Of a DNA stretch of 64,000 nt, positions 53,199-62,149 are shown in pieces. The DNA is taken from contig JBEIGE010000013.1 in assembly GCA_040382055.1 (NCBI GenBank), positions 10,999 to 74,998 on the forward strand, in the 5' to 3' direction. The stretch's first letter is position 1. Each line of letters opens with the position of its first letter. Under the pieces are notes generated by a model. The model worked only from the letters and a program-made list of their open reading frames with translations. It searched no databases and had not been told where the DNA came from. The stretch is from JBEIGE01 sp040382055. Lineage in GTDB: Bacteria > Pseudomonadota > Gammaproteobacteria > Burkholderiales > Burkholderiaceae_C. The position numbers were made by a program, and so were the translations under genes.

Positions 53199-54452
53199 AT
53201 GGCAGTCTGGGCATTAGGCATCAATCACACCACCGCACCGCTGGACCTGCGAGGGCGGTTTGCCTTTGCGGTCGAGCAAATTGGCCCAACACTCAACGGT
53301 CTGCGCGGTGCCTTGTCTCGTGAGCCCGAGGCAGCCATCATCTCCACCTGCAACCGCACTGAAATCTATTGTGCCGGGCATCAACTGGAAATCAATCCCA
53401 CCCTGGAATGGCTTGCTCACAGCGGCGGCGTGTCACCAGATGTCTTGATGTCCCATTCCTACACCCTGGAAGATGGGTTGGTAGCGCGCCACGCCTTTCG
53501 CGTGGCAAGCGGGCTGGATTCCATGGTCCTGGGCGAGCCGCAAATTTTGGGACAAATGAAAGATGCTGTTCGCGCTGCGGATGAAGCCGGCGCATTGGGC
53601 TCCACGCTCAACCAGCTGTTCCAGCGTTCGTTTGCTGTAGCCAAAGAAGTACGTACCTCCACCGAGATCGGTGCACACTCCATCAGCATGGCTGCAGCAG
53701 GAGTCAGGTTAGCAGGTCAGATTTTTGAGAATCTCGAGGAAATAAAGGTTCTTTTTGTCGGTGCCGGCGAAATGATTGAACTTTGCGCCACTCACTTTGC
53801 AGCCAAAAAGCCTAAATCCATGGTGATTGCCAACCGCTCACTTGATCGTGGCGCCAAACTGGCCTCACGTTTTGGTGCTGAGGTCATTCGCCTAGCGGAT
53901 CTGCCTTCTCGGCTGCATGAGTTCGATGCAGTCATCAGTTGCACAGCCAGTACCTTGCCGCTGATCGGACTGGGCGCTGTGGAGCGAGCGCTGAAAATGC
54001 GGCGTAACCGCCCGATGTTCATGGTCGATCTGGCCGTTCCGCGGGACATTGAACCCGAGGTCAAAGCCCTCCGGGATGTCTACCTCTATACCGTGGACGA
54101 TCTGGCTGCCGTGGTTCAAACCGCGCAAGCCAACCGACAGGCAGCTGTGGCCCAAGCAGAAGTGATCATTGACGCCGGAGTTCAGAGCTTCATGCACTGG
54201 ATGGATCAGCGTGGCACAGTGCCGCTGATTCAACAACTCAATGCCCAGGCCGACGAATGGCGCGTCACCGAGATGACTCGCGCACGCAAAATGCTGGCCA
54301 AGGGCGAAGACATCGATGCCGTGCTGGAAGCCCTCACCAAAGGCCTGGCTCATAAAATGCTGCACGGTGCCCTGACCGAATTACATGCTGGTGATGCCAC
54401 AGCACGTGAACGCGCCACCAACGCGATTCAACATTTCTTTTTGCGCAAATGA
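53199..54452 (+). CDS. hemA: Glutamyl-tRNA reductase
   Basis: First enzyme of the C5 route to tetrapyrroles, reducing glutamyl-tRNA to glutamate-1-semialdehyde. The 417 residues show TCNRTEIY with the catalytic Cys near 50, the GLDSMVLGEPQILGQ signature, an NADPH-binding domain (VGAGEMIEL) and a C-terminal dimerisation helix. The ATG at 53199 (MAVWALGINHTTAPLDLRG) matches the family; the ATG at 53190 lies inside the -10 box. Confidence 0.96.
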   Translation: MAVWALGINHTTAPLDLRGRFAFAVEQIGPTLNGLRGALSREPEAAIISTCNRTEIYCAGHQLEINPTLEWLAHSGGVSPDVLMSHSYTLEDGLVARHAFRVASGLDSMVLGEPQILGQMKDAVRAADEAGALGSTLNQLFQRSFAVAKEVRTSTEIGAHSISMAAAGVRLAGQIFENLEEIKVLFVGAGEMIELCATHFAAKKPKSMVIANRSLDRGAKLASRFGAEVIRLADLPSRLHEFDAVISCTASTLPLIGLGAVERALKMRRNRPMFMVDLAVPRDIEPEVKALRDVYLYTVDDLAAVVQTAQANRQAAVAQAEVIIDAGVQSFMHWMDQRGTVPLIQQLNAQADEWRVTEMTRARKMLAKGEDIDAVLEALTKGLAHKMLHGALTELHAGDATARERATNAIQHFFLRK

Positions 54453-54471
54453 TGTTGCCCCCACATTCGCC

Positions 54472-54538
54472 CACTGCGTGTCGCTCTCTGCCCCCCAAAG
54501 GGGCTGCGCTTGCTTGGGGCGGCCCTGCGCAGCGCGCG
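54472..54538. repeat. Comamonadaceae-type GC-rich repeat, copy B, intergenic
   Basis: Begins CACTGCGTGT and contains CTGCCCCCCAA and GCTTGGGGCGGCCC. It is the second copy of the repeat found inside the formate dehydrogenase gene at 749-815, in the same orientation on this strand. It lies 20 bases after the hemA stop. Confidence 0.75.
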
Positions 54539-54572
54539 CGTTAGCTGGGGCGTTTCCCACTCTCCCCCAGCT

Positions 54573-54622
54573 CCTCTCCTCCCGCCGGGCGAGAGGGGGG
54601 CTCTAACAGCCAAATTTTTTTT
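54573..54622 (+). terminator. Candidate terminator region after hemA
   Basis: CCTCTC/GAGAGG arms (54573-54578 and 54591-54596) enclose a GC-rich loop. A small GGCT/AGCC stem follows, then eight T bases (54615-54622). It may end hemA transcription, but spacing between the main stem and the T-run is long. Confidence 0.4.
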
Positions 54623-54678
54623 CGCTTCGGTTCGGCTCCTACTTTCGTAGAGTTGATCGCAAATTGCATTGCTAACTT

Positions 54679-55785
54679 ATGAAACCTTTTCTTCGCCAAC
54701 AACTTGCACGCTATGTTGACCGCCAGGGGGAGCTGGAGTTTCTTCTGTCCCGCGAGGACATCATGAAGGATATGGATCAGTTCCTCAAGCTTTCACGTGA
54801 GCACACCGACACAACAGCCGTGGCCAGCCGTTGGGTGCGCTACCAGCAGCGGGAGGCTGACCTGGCTAGTGCCATGGAGATGCGCAGCGACCCGGACTTG
54901 GTTGAAATGGCTGACGAAGAGATTGTCAGTGCCACGGCTGAGTTGGCGCAACTTCAGGCCGAGCTGCAACGCATGCTGCTGCCCAAAGACCCGGATGACG
55001 CCCGCCCGGCTTTCGTGGAAATTCGCGCCGGCACGGGGGGCGACGAGTCGGCTCTTTTTGCCGGCGACCTGTTGCGCATGTACACCCGCTATGCCGACCA
55101 CTGCGGCTGGAAGACTGAAATCGTGAGCGAATCGCCCAGCGACCTGGGTGGCTACAAAGAGGTGGTCATACGCATTGAAAGTCTGGTTACAAGCGGATCA
55201 TCGGGCGGCGTTTACGGCGCTCTCAAGTTTGAGAGCGGAGGGCACCGTGTACAACGCGTGCCCGCCACCGAAACACAAGGGCGTATCCACACCAGCGCTT
55301 GCACGGTGGCCGTACTGGCAGAGCCGGACGAACAAGAAGCCATCAAAATCAATCCGTCGGATTTGCGCATCGACACTTACCGTGCCAGTGGAGCCGGTGG
55401 CCAACACATCAACAAAACCGATTCGGCGGTGCGCATCACGCACATCCCAACCGGCATCGTGGCCGAATGCCAGGATGGACGCAGCCAGCACAGCAACAAG
55501 GCGCAGGCTCTTAAAGTACTGACCGCCCGTATTCATGAAAAAGACCGCTCCGAGCGCGCCGCCAAAGATGCGGCCGAACGCAAAGGCCTGATCGGCACCG
55601 GTGACCGCAGCGACCGCATCCGCACTTACAACTTTCCGCAGGGCAGATTCACGGATCACCGCATCAACCTTACCCTTTACAAGCTGCTGACCATCATGGA
55701 GGGTGACCTCGACGATGTGGTTCAGGCCTTGCAGACGTATGAAGCCGCAGAGCAGCTGGCAGCGCTGGAACTTAATCCAAACTAA
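54679..55785 (+). CDS. prfA: Peptide chain release factor 1
   Basis: Reads UAA and UAG and triggers peptide release. The 368 residues contain the PAT codon-reading tripeptide (RVPATETQGR) and the universally conserved GGQ (SGAGGQHINKTD, about 239-241), the site methylated by PrmC. Between the EVVIRI strand and GVYGALKFESG there is a Ser/Gly-rich loop about seven residues longer than I recall for Escherichia coli RF1. prmC follows after 84 bases. Confidence 0.96.
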   Translation: MKPFLRQQLARYVDRQGELEFLLSREDIMKDMDQFLKLSREHTDTTAVASRWVRYQQREADLASAMEMRSDPDLVEMADEEIVSATAELAQLQAELQRMLLPKDPDDARPAFVEIRAGTGGDESALFAGDLLRMYTRYADHCGWKTEIVSESPSDLGGYKEVVIRIESLVTSGSSGGVYGALKFESGGHRVQRVPATETQGRIHTSACTVAVLAEPDEQEAIKINPSDLRIDTYRASGAGGQHINKTDSAVRITHIPTGIVAECQDGRSQHSNKAQALKVLTARIHEKDRSERAAKDAAERKGLIGTGDRSDRIRTYNFPQGRFTDHRINLTLYKLLTIMEGDLDDVVQALQTYEAAEQLAALELNPN

Positions 55786-55823
55786 GCCGTCAAATCATGA
55801 ATCAAATCGCCACCAAAACCTTT

Positions 55824-55869
55824 TAAATATTGACTACTTAGCTATGTTTTATATAGCATATGCACTCTG
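55824..55869. repeat. Palindromic repeat, copy 1, in the prmC leader
   Basis: TAAATATTGACTACTTAGC leads into a GCTAT-N7-ATAGC stem-loop and ends CACTCTG immediately before the prmC ATG. It matches the copy at 62102-62141 in both arms and flanks. The prmC ribosome-binding region therefore consists of repeat DNA without a Shine-Dalgarno sequence. Confidence 0.7.
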
Positions 55870-56748
55870 ATGTCATTGTCGAAAGATTCGTCAAACATCG
55901 GTCACAGCCTGCTGCAGATGCAGGCCCGGGGTATCGACCGTCTTGATGCCCAACTTCTGACACTGCATGTGCTGGGTCGTGAGATTCATGACCGCGCCTG
56001 GCTCATCATGCATGACACTGACACCCTGTCAGCGCAACAATTGATGGCGCTCAACCGTCTGGTGCAGAGGCGCCTCTCGGGTGAGCCGGTGGCCTACATC
56101 ACGGGATTCAAGGAGTTTTTTGGTTTGAGTTTAAAGGTGGATGCACGGGTCCTGGTACCACGACCTGATACCGAAACGCTGGTGACCTGGGCGCTGGAGA
56201 CCCTGGGCACCCTGTCTGACAACTCAACCCGTTGCTCTCAGCCGCAGCCGCTTCGTGTGATCGACCTGGGAACCGGCAGCGGGGCCATTGCACTGGCGCT
56301 TAAAAAAACGCGACCTGATGTCAGCATGACTGCGGTTGACGCTAGCTCAGAGGCCTTGGCTGTAGCGCGAGACAATGCTCAGCGTCTGGGGCTCGGTGTC
56401 GAATTTCTGCATAGCTCCTGGTTTGACGCGGTGTCAGGTTTGTTCAATGTGGCGGTGTCCAACCCGCCCTATATTGCGGACCAAGACACACACCTGGATG
56501 CTCTGAGCCATGAACCACGGCAGGCGCTCACAAGCGGCAGGAACGGCCTGGATGACATCCGTCAGTTGGTGCAGCAAGCCCCAAAGTACCTTCAGTCAGA
56601 AGGCTGGTTGTTACTGGAGCATGGTTATGAGCAGGCCGTGGCGGTGCGAGAGCTGCTGGTGCAATCAGGTTTTGTCAATGTGCAGTCTCGCCAAGACCTG
56701 AGCGGCATTGAACGCTGCAGTGGTGGTCAATTCAGGATTAATTCTTGA
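55870..56748 (+). CDS. prmC: Release-factor glutamine methyltransferase
   Basis: N5-methylates the Gln of the GGQ motif in release factors, enhancing termination. The 292 residues have an N-terminal helical domain, YITGFKEFFGL, PRPDTE, SAM motif VIDLGTGSGAIAL and the catalytic NPPYI (about 198). Directly follows prfA, its substrate gene. An ATG adjacent to the repeat at 55824-55869 is the best start. Confidence 0.95.
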   Translation: MSLSKDSSNIGHSLLQMQARGIDRLDAQLLTLHVLGREIHDRAWLIMHDTDTLSAQQLMALNRLVQRRLSGEPVAYITGFKEFFGLSLKVDARVLVPRPDTETLVTWALETLGTLSDNSTRCSQPQPLRVIDLGTGSGAIALALKKTRPDVSMTAVDASSEALAVARDNAQRLGLGVEFLHSSWFDAVSGLFNVAVSNPPYIADQDTHLDALSHEPRQALTSGRNGLDDIRQLVQQAPKYLQSEGWLLLEHGYEQAVAVRELLVQSGFVNVQSRQDLSGIERCSGGQFRINS

Positions 56749-56797
56749 ACTGACCACCCTATGGAATAACCGGAGATTCTTGTTTCCCGCCGCCCTG

Positions 56798-57274
56798 TCA
56801 GTGATGGTGACCATGCTCACCGTGCACATGGCCATGGGCAATTTCTTCCTCACTGGCCGCACGCACATCCATGACCCTGACCGAAAAACGAAGTGTCTTG
56901 CCGGCCATGGGGTTATTGCCATCGAGCAGTACCTTGTCGCCCTTGATTTTGGTGACGGTAAAAATATGGGTGCGTCCGTCCTCACCCAGACCCTCCAACT
57001 GGCCCCCTACCTTTACGCCAGGAGGAAACTGGGTTTTAGGAATGGTTTGCACCAGTTGTTCATCGCGTGGACCAAAAGCGTCTACGGGCTCCAATTGCAC
57101 CATAGCCTGATAGCCTTTTTCCTTGCCCTCCAAGGCGGCTTCAATTTTTACGAAGGTGTTCCCGTAGCCACCGTGCAGATAGACCATCGGCTCTTTGCTT
57201 TCATCAAGTAGCTTTCCGGACACATCCATCACCTTGTAGCGGAGCGTTACAGCTGTGTTTTTTTCAATTTTCAT
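56798..57274 (-). CDS. slyD: FKBP-type peptidyl-prolyl isomerase SlyD
   Basis: Cytoplasmic folding helper and metallochaperone, 158 residues. FKBP core with an inserted flap domain (about 70-120) and the SlyD signature VYLHGGYGN. The His-rich tail HGHVHGEHGHHH can bind Ni or Zn. Convergent with prmC; upstream region divergent from grxD. Confidence 0.94.
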   Translation of the reverse strand: MKIEKNTAVTLRYKVMDVSGKLLDESKEPMVYLHGGYGNTFVKIEAALEGKEKGYQAMVQLEPVDAFGPRDEQLVQTIPKTQFPPGVKVGGQLEGLGEDGRTHIFTVTKIKGDKVLLDGNNPMAGKTLRFSVRVMDVRAASEEEIAHGHVHGEHGHHH

Positions 57275-57404
57275 GGCTCAACTTGATTTTTTGTAGGGGC
57301 CATTATCGGGAAAAACCCTGGCGTCAGGTACACCGAATCCGATGAAATACAAAAAATGCCTCAGAGATGAAATAATCAAGCTCTGTTTTAAGAAGGATCA
57401 AGCC

Positions 57405-57722
57405 ATGAATGACGCACAACAACGAATTGACGAGCTCGTTAAATCCAATGACATTTTGCTCTTCATGAAAGGCAATGCCAATTTTCCGATGTGCGGTTTT
57501 TCCGGCCGTGCCATTCAGGTTTTAAAGGCTTGCGGGGTAGACACCAAAAATGTGAAAACCGTCAATGTGCTGGAAGACGATGGTATTCGCCAGGGCATCA
57601 AGGAATACAGCAACTGGCCAACCATCCCCCAGTTGTACGTCAAAGGCGAGTTCGTTGGTGGCTCGGACATCATGATGGAAATGTATGAGTCGGGAGAGCT
57701 CAAGCAGGTGTTAGGCACCTAA
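57405..57722 (+). CDS. grxD: Monothiol glutaredoxin (Grx4 type)
   Basis: CGFS-type glutaredoxin of 105 residues that binds and transfers 2Fe-2S clusters. MCGFSGRA has the active Cys near residue 30; WPTIPQLYV and GGSDIMMEM bind glutathione. The ATG at 57405 follows AAGGATCAAGCC; an upstream in-frame start at 57342 lacks support. Located after prfA-prmC, with slyD on the other strand between them. Confidence 0.95.
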   Translation: MNDAQQRIDELVKSNDILLFMKGNANFPMCGFSGRAIQVLKACGVDTKNVKTVNVLEDDGIRQGIKEYSNWPTIPQLYVKGEFVGGSDIMMEMYESGELKQVLGT

Positions 57723-57797
57723 GCCCTTTAATCCGGCTATTCCTTGCCTTATCACCCGTCACGTCAGCCACCACAGTAGGCGGTCATGGCGGGCCCC

Positions 57798-58448
57798 TCA
57801 ACTCATCAATTCCCACTGGCGGCTTGCACCAAACACTGCATCCGGATAGAGCGACTTGCCGCGTGAGCCGTTGTAGCGACCCAGCGCCATGAACAGGTCA
57901 CCCCGTTCCCGCTCCTGGTAGTGGCGCAAGATGACGCAGCCAAAACGCAGGTTGGTCTGCAGGTGAAATAACCGGGACGCGTCACCGTTGCCAATCACGC
58001 GCGCCCAGAATGGCATGACCTGCATGTAACCTCGGGCACCCATGCTCGAAACAGCAAATTTGCGGAAATTGCTCTCCACTTGGATCAAACCCAGCACCAG
58101 CGAAGGCTCCAAGCCGGCGCGTCGACTCTCATACCAAACGGTTTGAAGAAACTCCTTGCGGACCAACCACTCGGGTTTCTTGTGCTTCAACCGTTCTCCC
58201 ATCGCTCCCAGCCAGCGCAAATAGTTCAGGCGTGATTCGGTGTCATTGAACTCGGGATTGGGTGGGGCTTGGTTGGCAACTGACGCGCTCAATGCGGTGC
58301 GAACAGAGTCTACGAGGGGCTCCTCAATCTGGGCTCCAGCTCGTGCTTGCTCATGAATTGAGAGCGCGCTAACAATACCCAGAAAGGAGATAAGCCCTTT
58401 TCTCTTGAATAAATCAGGGCTCGCGAGCACTGGCTTGAACTGACTCAA
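57798..58448 (-). CDS. Lytic transglycosylase, SLT family
   Basis: Predicted peptidoglycan-cleaving enzyme of 216 residues. A hydrophobic signal-like segment (about 17-36) indicates export. The catalytic Glu sits in LGLIQVESNFRKFAVSSMGARG, whose IQVESNF and GYMQVMPFWARVIG are SLT signatures. Overlaps the proS stop by four bases, an unusual operon partner but an order I associate with Burkholderiales. Confidence 0.9.
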   Translation of the reverse strand: MSQFKPVLASPDLFKRKGLISFLGIVSALSIHEQARAGAQIEEPLVDSVRTALSASVANQAPPNPEFNDTESRLNYLRWLGAMGERLKHKKPEWLVRKEFLQTVWYESRRAGLEPSLVLGLIQVESNFRKFAVSSMGARGYMQVMPFWARVIGNGDASRLFHLQTNLRFGCVILRHYQERERGDLFMALGRYNGSRGKSLYPDAVFGASRQWELMS

Positions 58449-60199
58449 ACCGCAAGCTTGGACCGGATGAGGGCTAACAACTCGTCCACCGGAACTTTGG
58501 TGGCCGCCGTGTCGCGGCGATGCTGGTACTCCACCTGACCGTCCTTGAGGCCCCGATCACCGATAGCAATACGATGAGGAATACCAATCAGCTCCCAATC
58601 GGTGAACATGGCGCCGGGTCGCTCGTTGCGGTCATCGAGCAACACATCCACGCCAGCCGCAAGTAATTCGCCATACAGCTTCTCAGCCGCAGCTTGAACG
58701 TCGGGAAATCTGTCGGGGCTGATCGGGCACACCACCACCGTAAAAGGCGCGAGCGCATCGGGCCAAATAATGCCGCGCTCATCATGGTTCTGCTCAATGG
58801 CGGCGGCAGGCAGGCGAGTGATACCTATGCCATAGCAGCCCATTTCCATGAATTGAGGCTTGCCGTTCTCATCCAGAAAAGTGGCATTCATGGCCAAGCT
58901 GTACTTGGTGCCGAGATAAAAGATATGGCCGACCTCAATGCCACGCTCGATGGCCAAAATACCTTTGCCGTCTGGCGAATCGTCACCAGCCACCACGTTG
59001 CGGATATCGGCCACGATCAAGGGCTCGGGCAGGTCTCGCACCCAATTGACGCCGGTGAGGTGGAAATCCGGTTCGTTAGCGCCACAAATCCAGTCAGACA
59101 TCACCGCCACTTCAGAATCAGCAACCACATGAACGTTTTGCAGTGTGCCCGAGCCCTTGGTTATCGGCCCCAGATAGCCGGGTTTGCATCCGAAATGGGC
59201 CTCAATTTCGGGTACGGTGGCGAAACGAAAATCGGCCAACCCAGCCAGCTTGCCCACTTTCACTTCGTTCATGTCGTGATCGCCGCGCAGCAAAAGCAAC
59301 CAGATTTGGGTTTTGACTATTTTTCCCTTGTCATCTTTGGCATCTGTAGCCAGAACCAGAGACTTCACCGTTTTTGCAAGCGGTACCCCCAGCAACAGCG
59401 CCACATCTTCACAGGTGCTTTTCCCCGGTGTAGCGGTCCTGGTCATCAGCTGCAGACCTGCAGCGCGGGGCTGCTGCGGTGGCAAGGCATGCGCTTTTTC
59501 CATGTTGGCGGCGTAGTCACTGCCCGGACAGTAGACGATGGCATCTTCTCCGGTGGAGGCAATCACCTGAAATTCTTCTGAGAGGTCGCCGCCAATGGCA
59601 CCGCTGTCGGCAGCTACCGCCCGGTATGTCAAGCCGAAGCGGTCAAAAATCCGCCGGTAGGCCTGCGCCATCACCTGATAACTTGCCTTGGCAGCCTGCG
59701 GACTTCTGTCAAAGCTGTAAGCATCCTTCATGGTGAATTCACGGCCGCGCATCAAGCCAAAACGCGGCCGGCGTTCATCGCGAAACTTGGTTTGGATTTG
59801 GTAAAAATTCTTTGGCAACTGTTTGTAGCTACGGATTTCCTGGCGTGCAATGTCGGTCACCACCTCTTCGCTGGTCGGCTGAATCACATAATCGCGGTCA
59901 TGCCGGTCTTTGATGCGCAGCAGCTCGGGGCCCATTTTGGCAAAACGCCCGGTTTCCTGCCAAAGTTCGGCGGGCTGCACCACCGGCATCGTCAACTCGA
60001 TGGCACCGGCACGGTTCATCTCCTCGCGAACGATGGCCTCCACCTTGCGGATGACGCGCAAACCCATGGGCATATAGCTGTAAACACCGGCGCCAAGTTT
60101 TTTGATCATGCCAGCACGCATCATCAATCTGTGGCTGGCCACTTCGGCATCGGCAGGTGCTTCTTTGAGTGTTGAAACGAGAAATTGGGATGCTTTCAT
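58445..60199 (-). CDS. proS: Prolyl-tRNA synthetase
   Basis: Class IIa synthetase of the bacterial type, 584 residues, with motif 2 FRDERRPRFGLMRGREF, a YbaK-like editing insertion (about 225-400) that clears Ala-tRNA-Pro, motif 3 GCYGIGITRLPAA and a C-terminal anticodon domain. Divergent from rppH. Confidence 0.97.
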   Translation of the reverse strand: MKASQFLVSTLKEAPADAEVASHRLMMRAGMIKKLGAGVYSYMPMGLRVIRKVEAIVREEMNRAGAIELTMPVVQPAELWQETGRFAKMGPELLRIKDRHDRDYVIQPTSEEVVTDIARQEIRSYKQLPKNFYQIQTKFRDERRPRFGLMRGREFTMKDAYSFDRSPQAAKASYQVMAQAYRRIFDRFGLTYRAVAADSGAIGGDLSEEFQVIASTGEDAIVYCPGSDYAANMEKAHALPPQQPRAAGLQLMTRTATPGKSTCEDVALLLGVPLAKTVKSLVLATDAKDDKGKIVKTQIWLLLLRGDHDMNEVKVGKLAGLADFRFATVPEIEAHFGCKPGYLGPITKGSGTLQNVHVVADSEVAVMSDWICGANEPDFHLTGVNWVRDLPEPLIVADIRNVVAGDDSPDGKGILAIERGIEVGHIFYLGTKYSLAMNATFLDENGKPQFMEMGCYGIGITRLPAAAIEQNHDERGIIWPDALAPFTVVVCPISPDRFPDVQAAAEKLYGELLAAGVDVLLDDRNERPGAMFTDWELIGIPHRIAIGDRGLKDGQVEYQHRRDTAATKVPVDELLALIRSKLAV

Positions 60200-60234
60200 G
60201 CGATTACTTATTCAACGACAGTGGCCTGCGCATC

Positions 60235-60262
60235 TTGATACTAGGGGCGCGCTGTGCATAAT
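60235..60262 (+). promoter_or_regulatory. Predicted sigma-70 promoter of rppH
   Basis: TTGATA (60235-60240), 16-base spacer, CATAAT (60257-60262). Transcription would start near 60269, giving a leader of about 23 bases containing GGGG before the ATG. Confidence 0.6.
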
Positions 60263-60291
60263 GTCTACAGTTTAAAAATTGGGGTTTGATT

Positions 60292-60921
60292 ATGCTCGAC
60301 CGGGACGGTTTTCGGCCCAATGTCGGCATCGTTTTACTCAACCAGAAAAATCAGGTTTTCTGGGGCAAGCGCATACGCACCCATTCATGGCAGTTTCCAC
60401 AGGGTGGCATAGATCGGGGGGAAACCCCCGAACAGGCCATGTTCCGCGAACTCAATGAAGAGGTGGGGCTCCAGCCCGAGCATGTGCGCATTGTTGCCCG
60501 GACACGAGACTGGTTGCGTTATGAGGTGCCAGACCGGTTCATCCGACGCGATGCGCGTGGCCATTACAAAGGCCAAAAACAAATTTGGTTTTTGCTCCAG
60601 TTAACCGGGCACGACTGGGATTTGAATCTGCGCGCCACAGATCACCCCGAGTTTGATGCCTGGCGCTGGAACGATTACTGGGTTCCGCTGGACATGGTGG
60701 TCGAATTCAAGCGTGGTGTGTATGAAATGGCACTTATTGAATTGGCACGCTTTCTGCCGCGCAACGAACAACGCAACCGCTTTTTACGACAGCCCGGCCG
60801 TCATCCGGGGCCTGCATCGGGGCAAGAATCAAACCACAACAGCATGACGGATCTGCCACCGGGCGGCAGCTTAGACTCTGACACGCAACACCACAAGAAC
60901 GAGGATCAGCCAGCCCGTTGA
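60292..60921 (+). CDS. rppH: RNA pyrophosphohydrolase
   Basis: Nudix enzyme that removes pyrophosphate from mRNA 5' ends and so starts RNase E-dependent decay. The 209 residues have a canonical Nudix box (GGIDRGETPEQAMFRELNEE, about 38-57) near the N-terminus and a basic, disordered tail after about 165. The ATG at 60292 gives MLDRDGFRPNVGIVL, the family start. Convergent with proB. Confidence 0.94.
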   Translation: MLDRDGFRPNVGIVLLNQKNQVFWGKRIRTHSWQFPQGGIDRGETPEQAMFRELNEEVGLQPEHVRIVARTRDWLRYEVPDRFIRRDARGHYKGQKQIWFLLQLTGHDWDLNLRATDHPEFDAWRWNDYWVPLDMVVEFKRGVYEMALIELARFLPRNEQRNRFLRQPGRHPGPASGQESNHNSMTDLPPGGSLDSDTQHHKNEDQPAR

Positions 60922-60946
60922 TAACGACTGAACCAACGAGGTCTGA

Positions 60947-62083
60947 TCAACAGCCAAGCACCAGATTGTCCCGGTGCAGCATTTCCGGTTCGGCGGCGTA
61001 GCCGAGTAGCTTTTCAAACTCGTGCGAGGGTTTGCGACAAATCAGTCGGGCCTCTGCGCTGGCGTAGTTGGCCAATCCCCGGGCGATTTCGTTGCCGTTT
61101 GAGTCTTTAACGGCAATCACATCGCCTCGCGAGAAGTCACCTTCAACCGACGTCATGCCAATAGGCAGAAGGCTTTTTCCCTCCTGAAGCAGCTTGGCCA
61201 TGGCACCATCATCCACCGTGACAGAACCCCGCAACTGAAGATGATCGGCCATCCACTGCTTCCTGGCCTGATTCTTGGCAGTCTTGGCCACCAACAAGCT
61301 GCCAATGGCCTCTCCTTTCGCAAGCCGGACCATGACATCGGGCTCGCGCCCCCAGGCAATTACCGTTGAGGCCCCCGAGCCGGCCGCGCGCTTGGCGGCC
61401 AATATCTTGGTGATCATGCCTCCCCGCCCGATACTCGATCCTATACCGCCGGCCATGGCTTCTAGAGCCGGATCGCCGGCAAAGGCTTCATGTACAAAGC
61501 TTGCTTGCGGGTTTTGGCGGGGGTCAGCGGTGTACAAGCCTTTTTGATCCGTCAGAATAATCAGGGCATCAGCTTCGACCAGGTTAGCCACCAAAGCGCC
61601 CAATGTGTCGTTGTCACCGAACTTGATTTCATCATTGACCACGGTGTCGTTCTCATTGATCACAGGCACGACACCCAGCTTGAGCAAGGTCAGCAAGGTT
61701 GAACGTGCATTCAAATAGCGCTCCCGGTCTGCCAGATCAGCATGGGTCAACAGTACCTGGGCACTTCCCAAACCGTTTTCCCGAAGCCGGGTTTCGTACA
61801 TTTGCGCCAGGCCCATTTGTCCCACTGCAGCTGCGGCCTGGAGTTCCTGGATGGCGCTAGGACGCTTGGTCCAACCCAGTCGCTTCATGCCTTCAGCGAT
61901 GGCACCGCTGGACACCATGATGACCTCCCTCCCCTCGCGCACCAGAACCGATAGCTGACGGCTCCACTCGCCGATGGCAGTCTCATCCAGACCGCGGCCT
62001 TCATTGGTCACAAGGCTGGAGCCAACTTTGACCACAATGCGCCGGGCATCGCGCAGTGCTCCAACCGTCTCCTTAGTGGCCAT
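60947..62083 (-). CDS. proB: Glutamate 5-kinase
   Basis: Phosphorylates glutamate in the first step of proline synthesis; feedback inhibited by proline in the family. The 378 residues contain an amino-acid kinase domain (VVKVGSSLVTNEGRG; NENDTVVNDEIKFGDND; GTGGM-like GRGGMITK) and a C-terminal PUA domain (about 280-370). Downstream of obgE; a palindromic repeat lies in the gap. Confidence 0.96.
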   Translation of the reverse strand: MATKETVGALRDARRIVVKVGSSLVTNEGRGLDETAIGEWSRQLSVLVREGREVIMVSSGAIAEGMKRLGWTKRPSAIQELQAAAAVGQMGLAQMYETRLRENGLGSAQVLLTHADLADRERYLNARSTLLTLLKLGVVPVINENDTVVNDEIKFGDNDTLGALVANLVEADALIILTDQKGLYTADPRQNPQASFVHEAFAGDPALEAMAGGIGSSIGRGGMITKILAAKRAAGSGASTVIAWGREPDVMVRLAKGEAIGSLLVAKTAKNQARKQWMADHLQLRGSVTVDDGAMAKLLQEGKSLLPIGMTSVEGDFSRGDVIAVKDSNGNEIARGLANYASAEARLICRKPSHEFEKLLGYAAEPEMLHRDNLVLGC

Positions 62084-62101
62084 ATAGACCTCTATCCCTT
62101 A

Positions 62102-62141
62102 TAAATATTGAATTATTAGCTACAAATTATGTAGCACTCTG
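62102..62141. repeat. Palindromic repeat, copy 2, between obgE and proB
   Basis: TAAATATTGAATTATTAGC leads into GCTAC-N7-GTAGC and ends CACTCTG. It matches the copy before prmC. It would form part of the proB leader or the obgE 3' end. Confidence 0.7.
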
Positions 62142-62149
62142 GATAAAAA

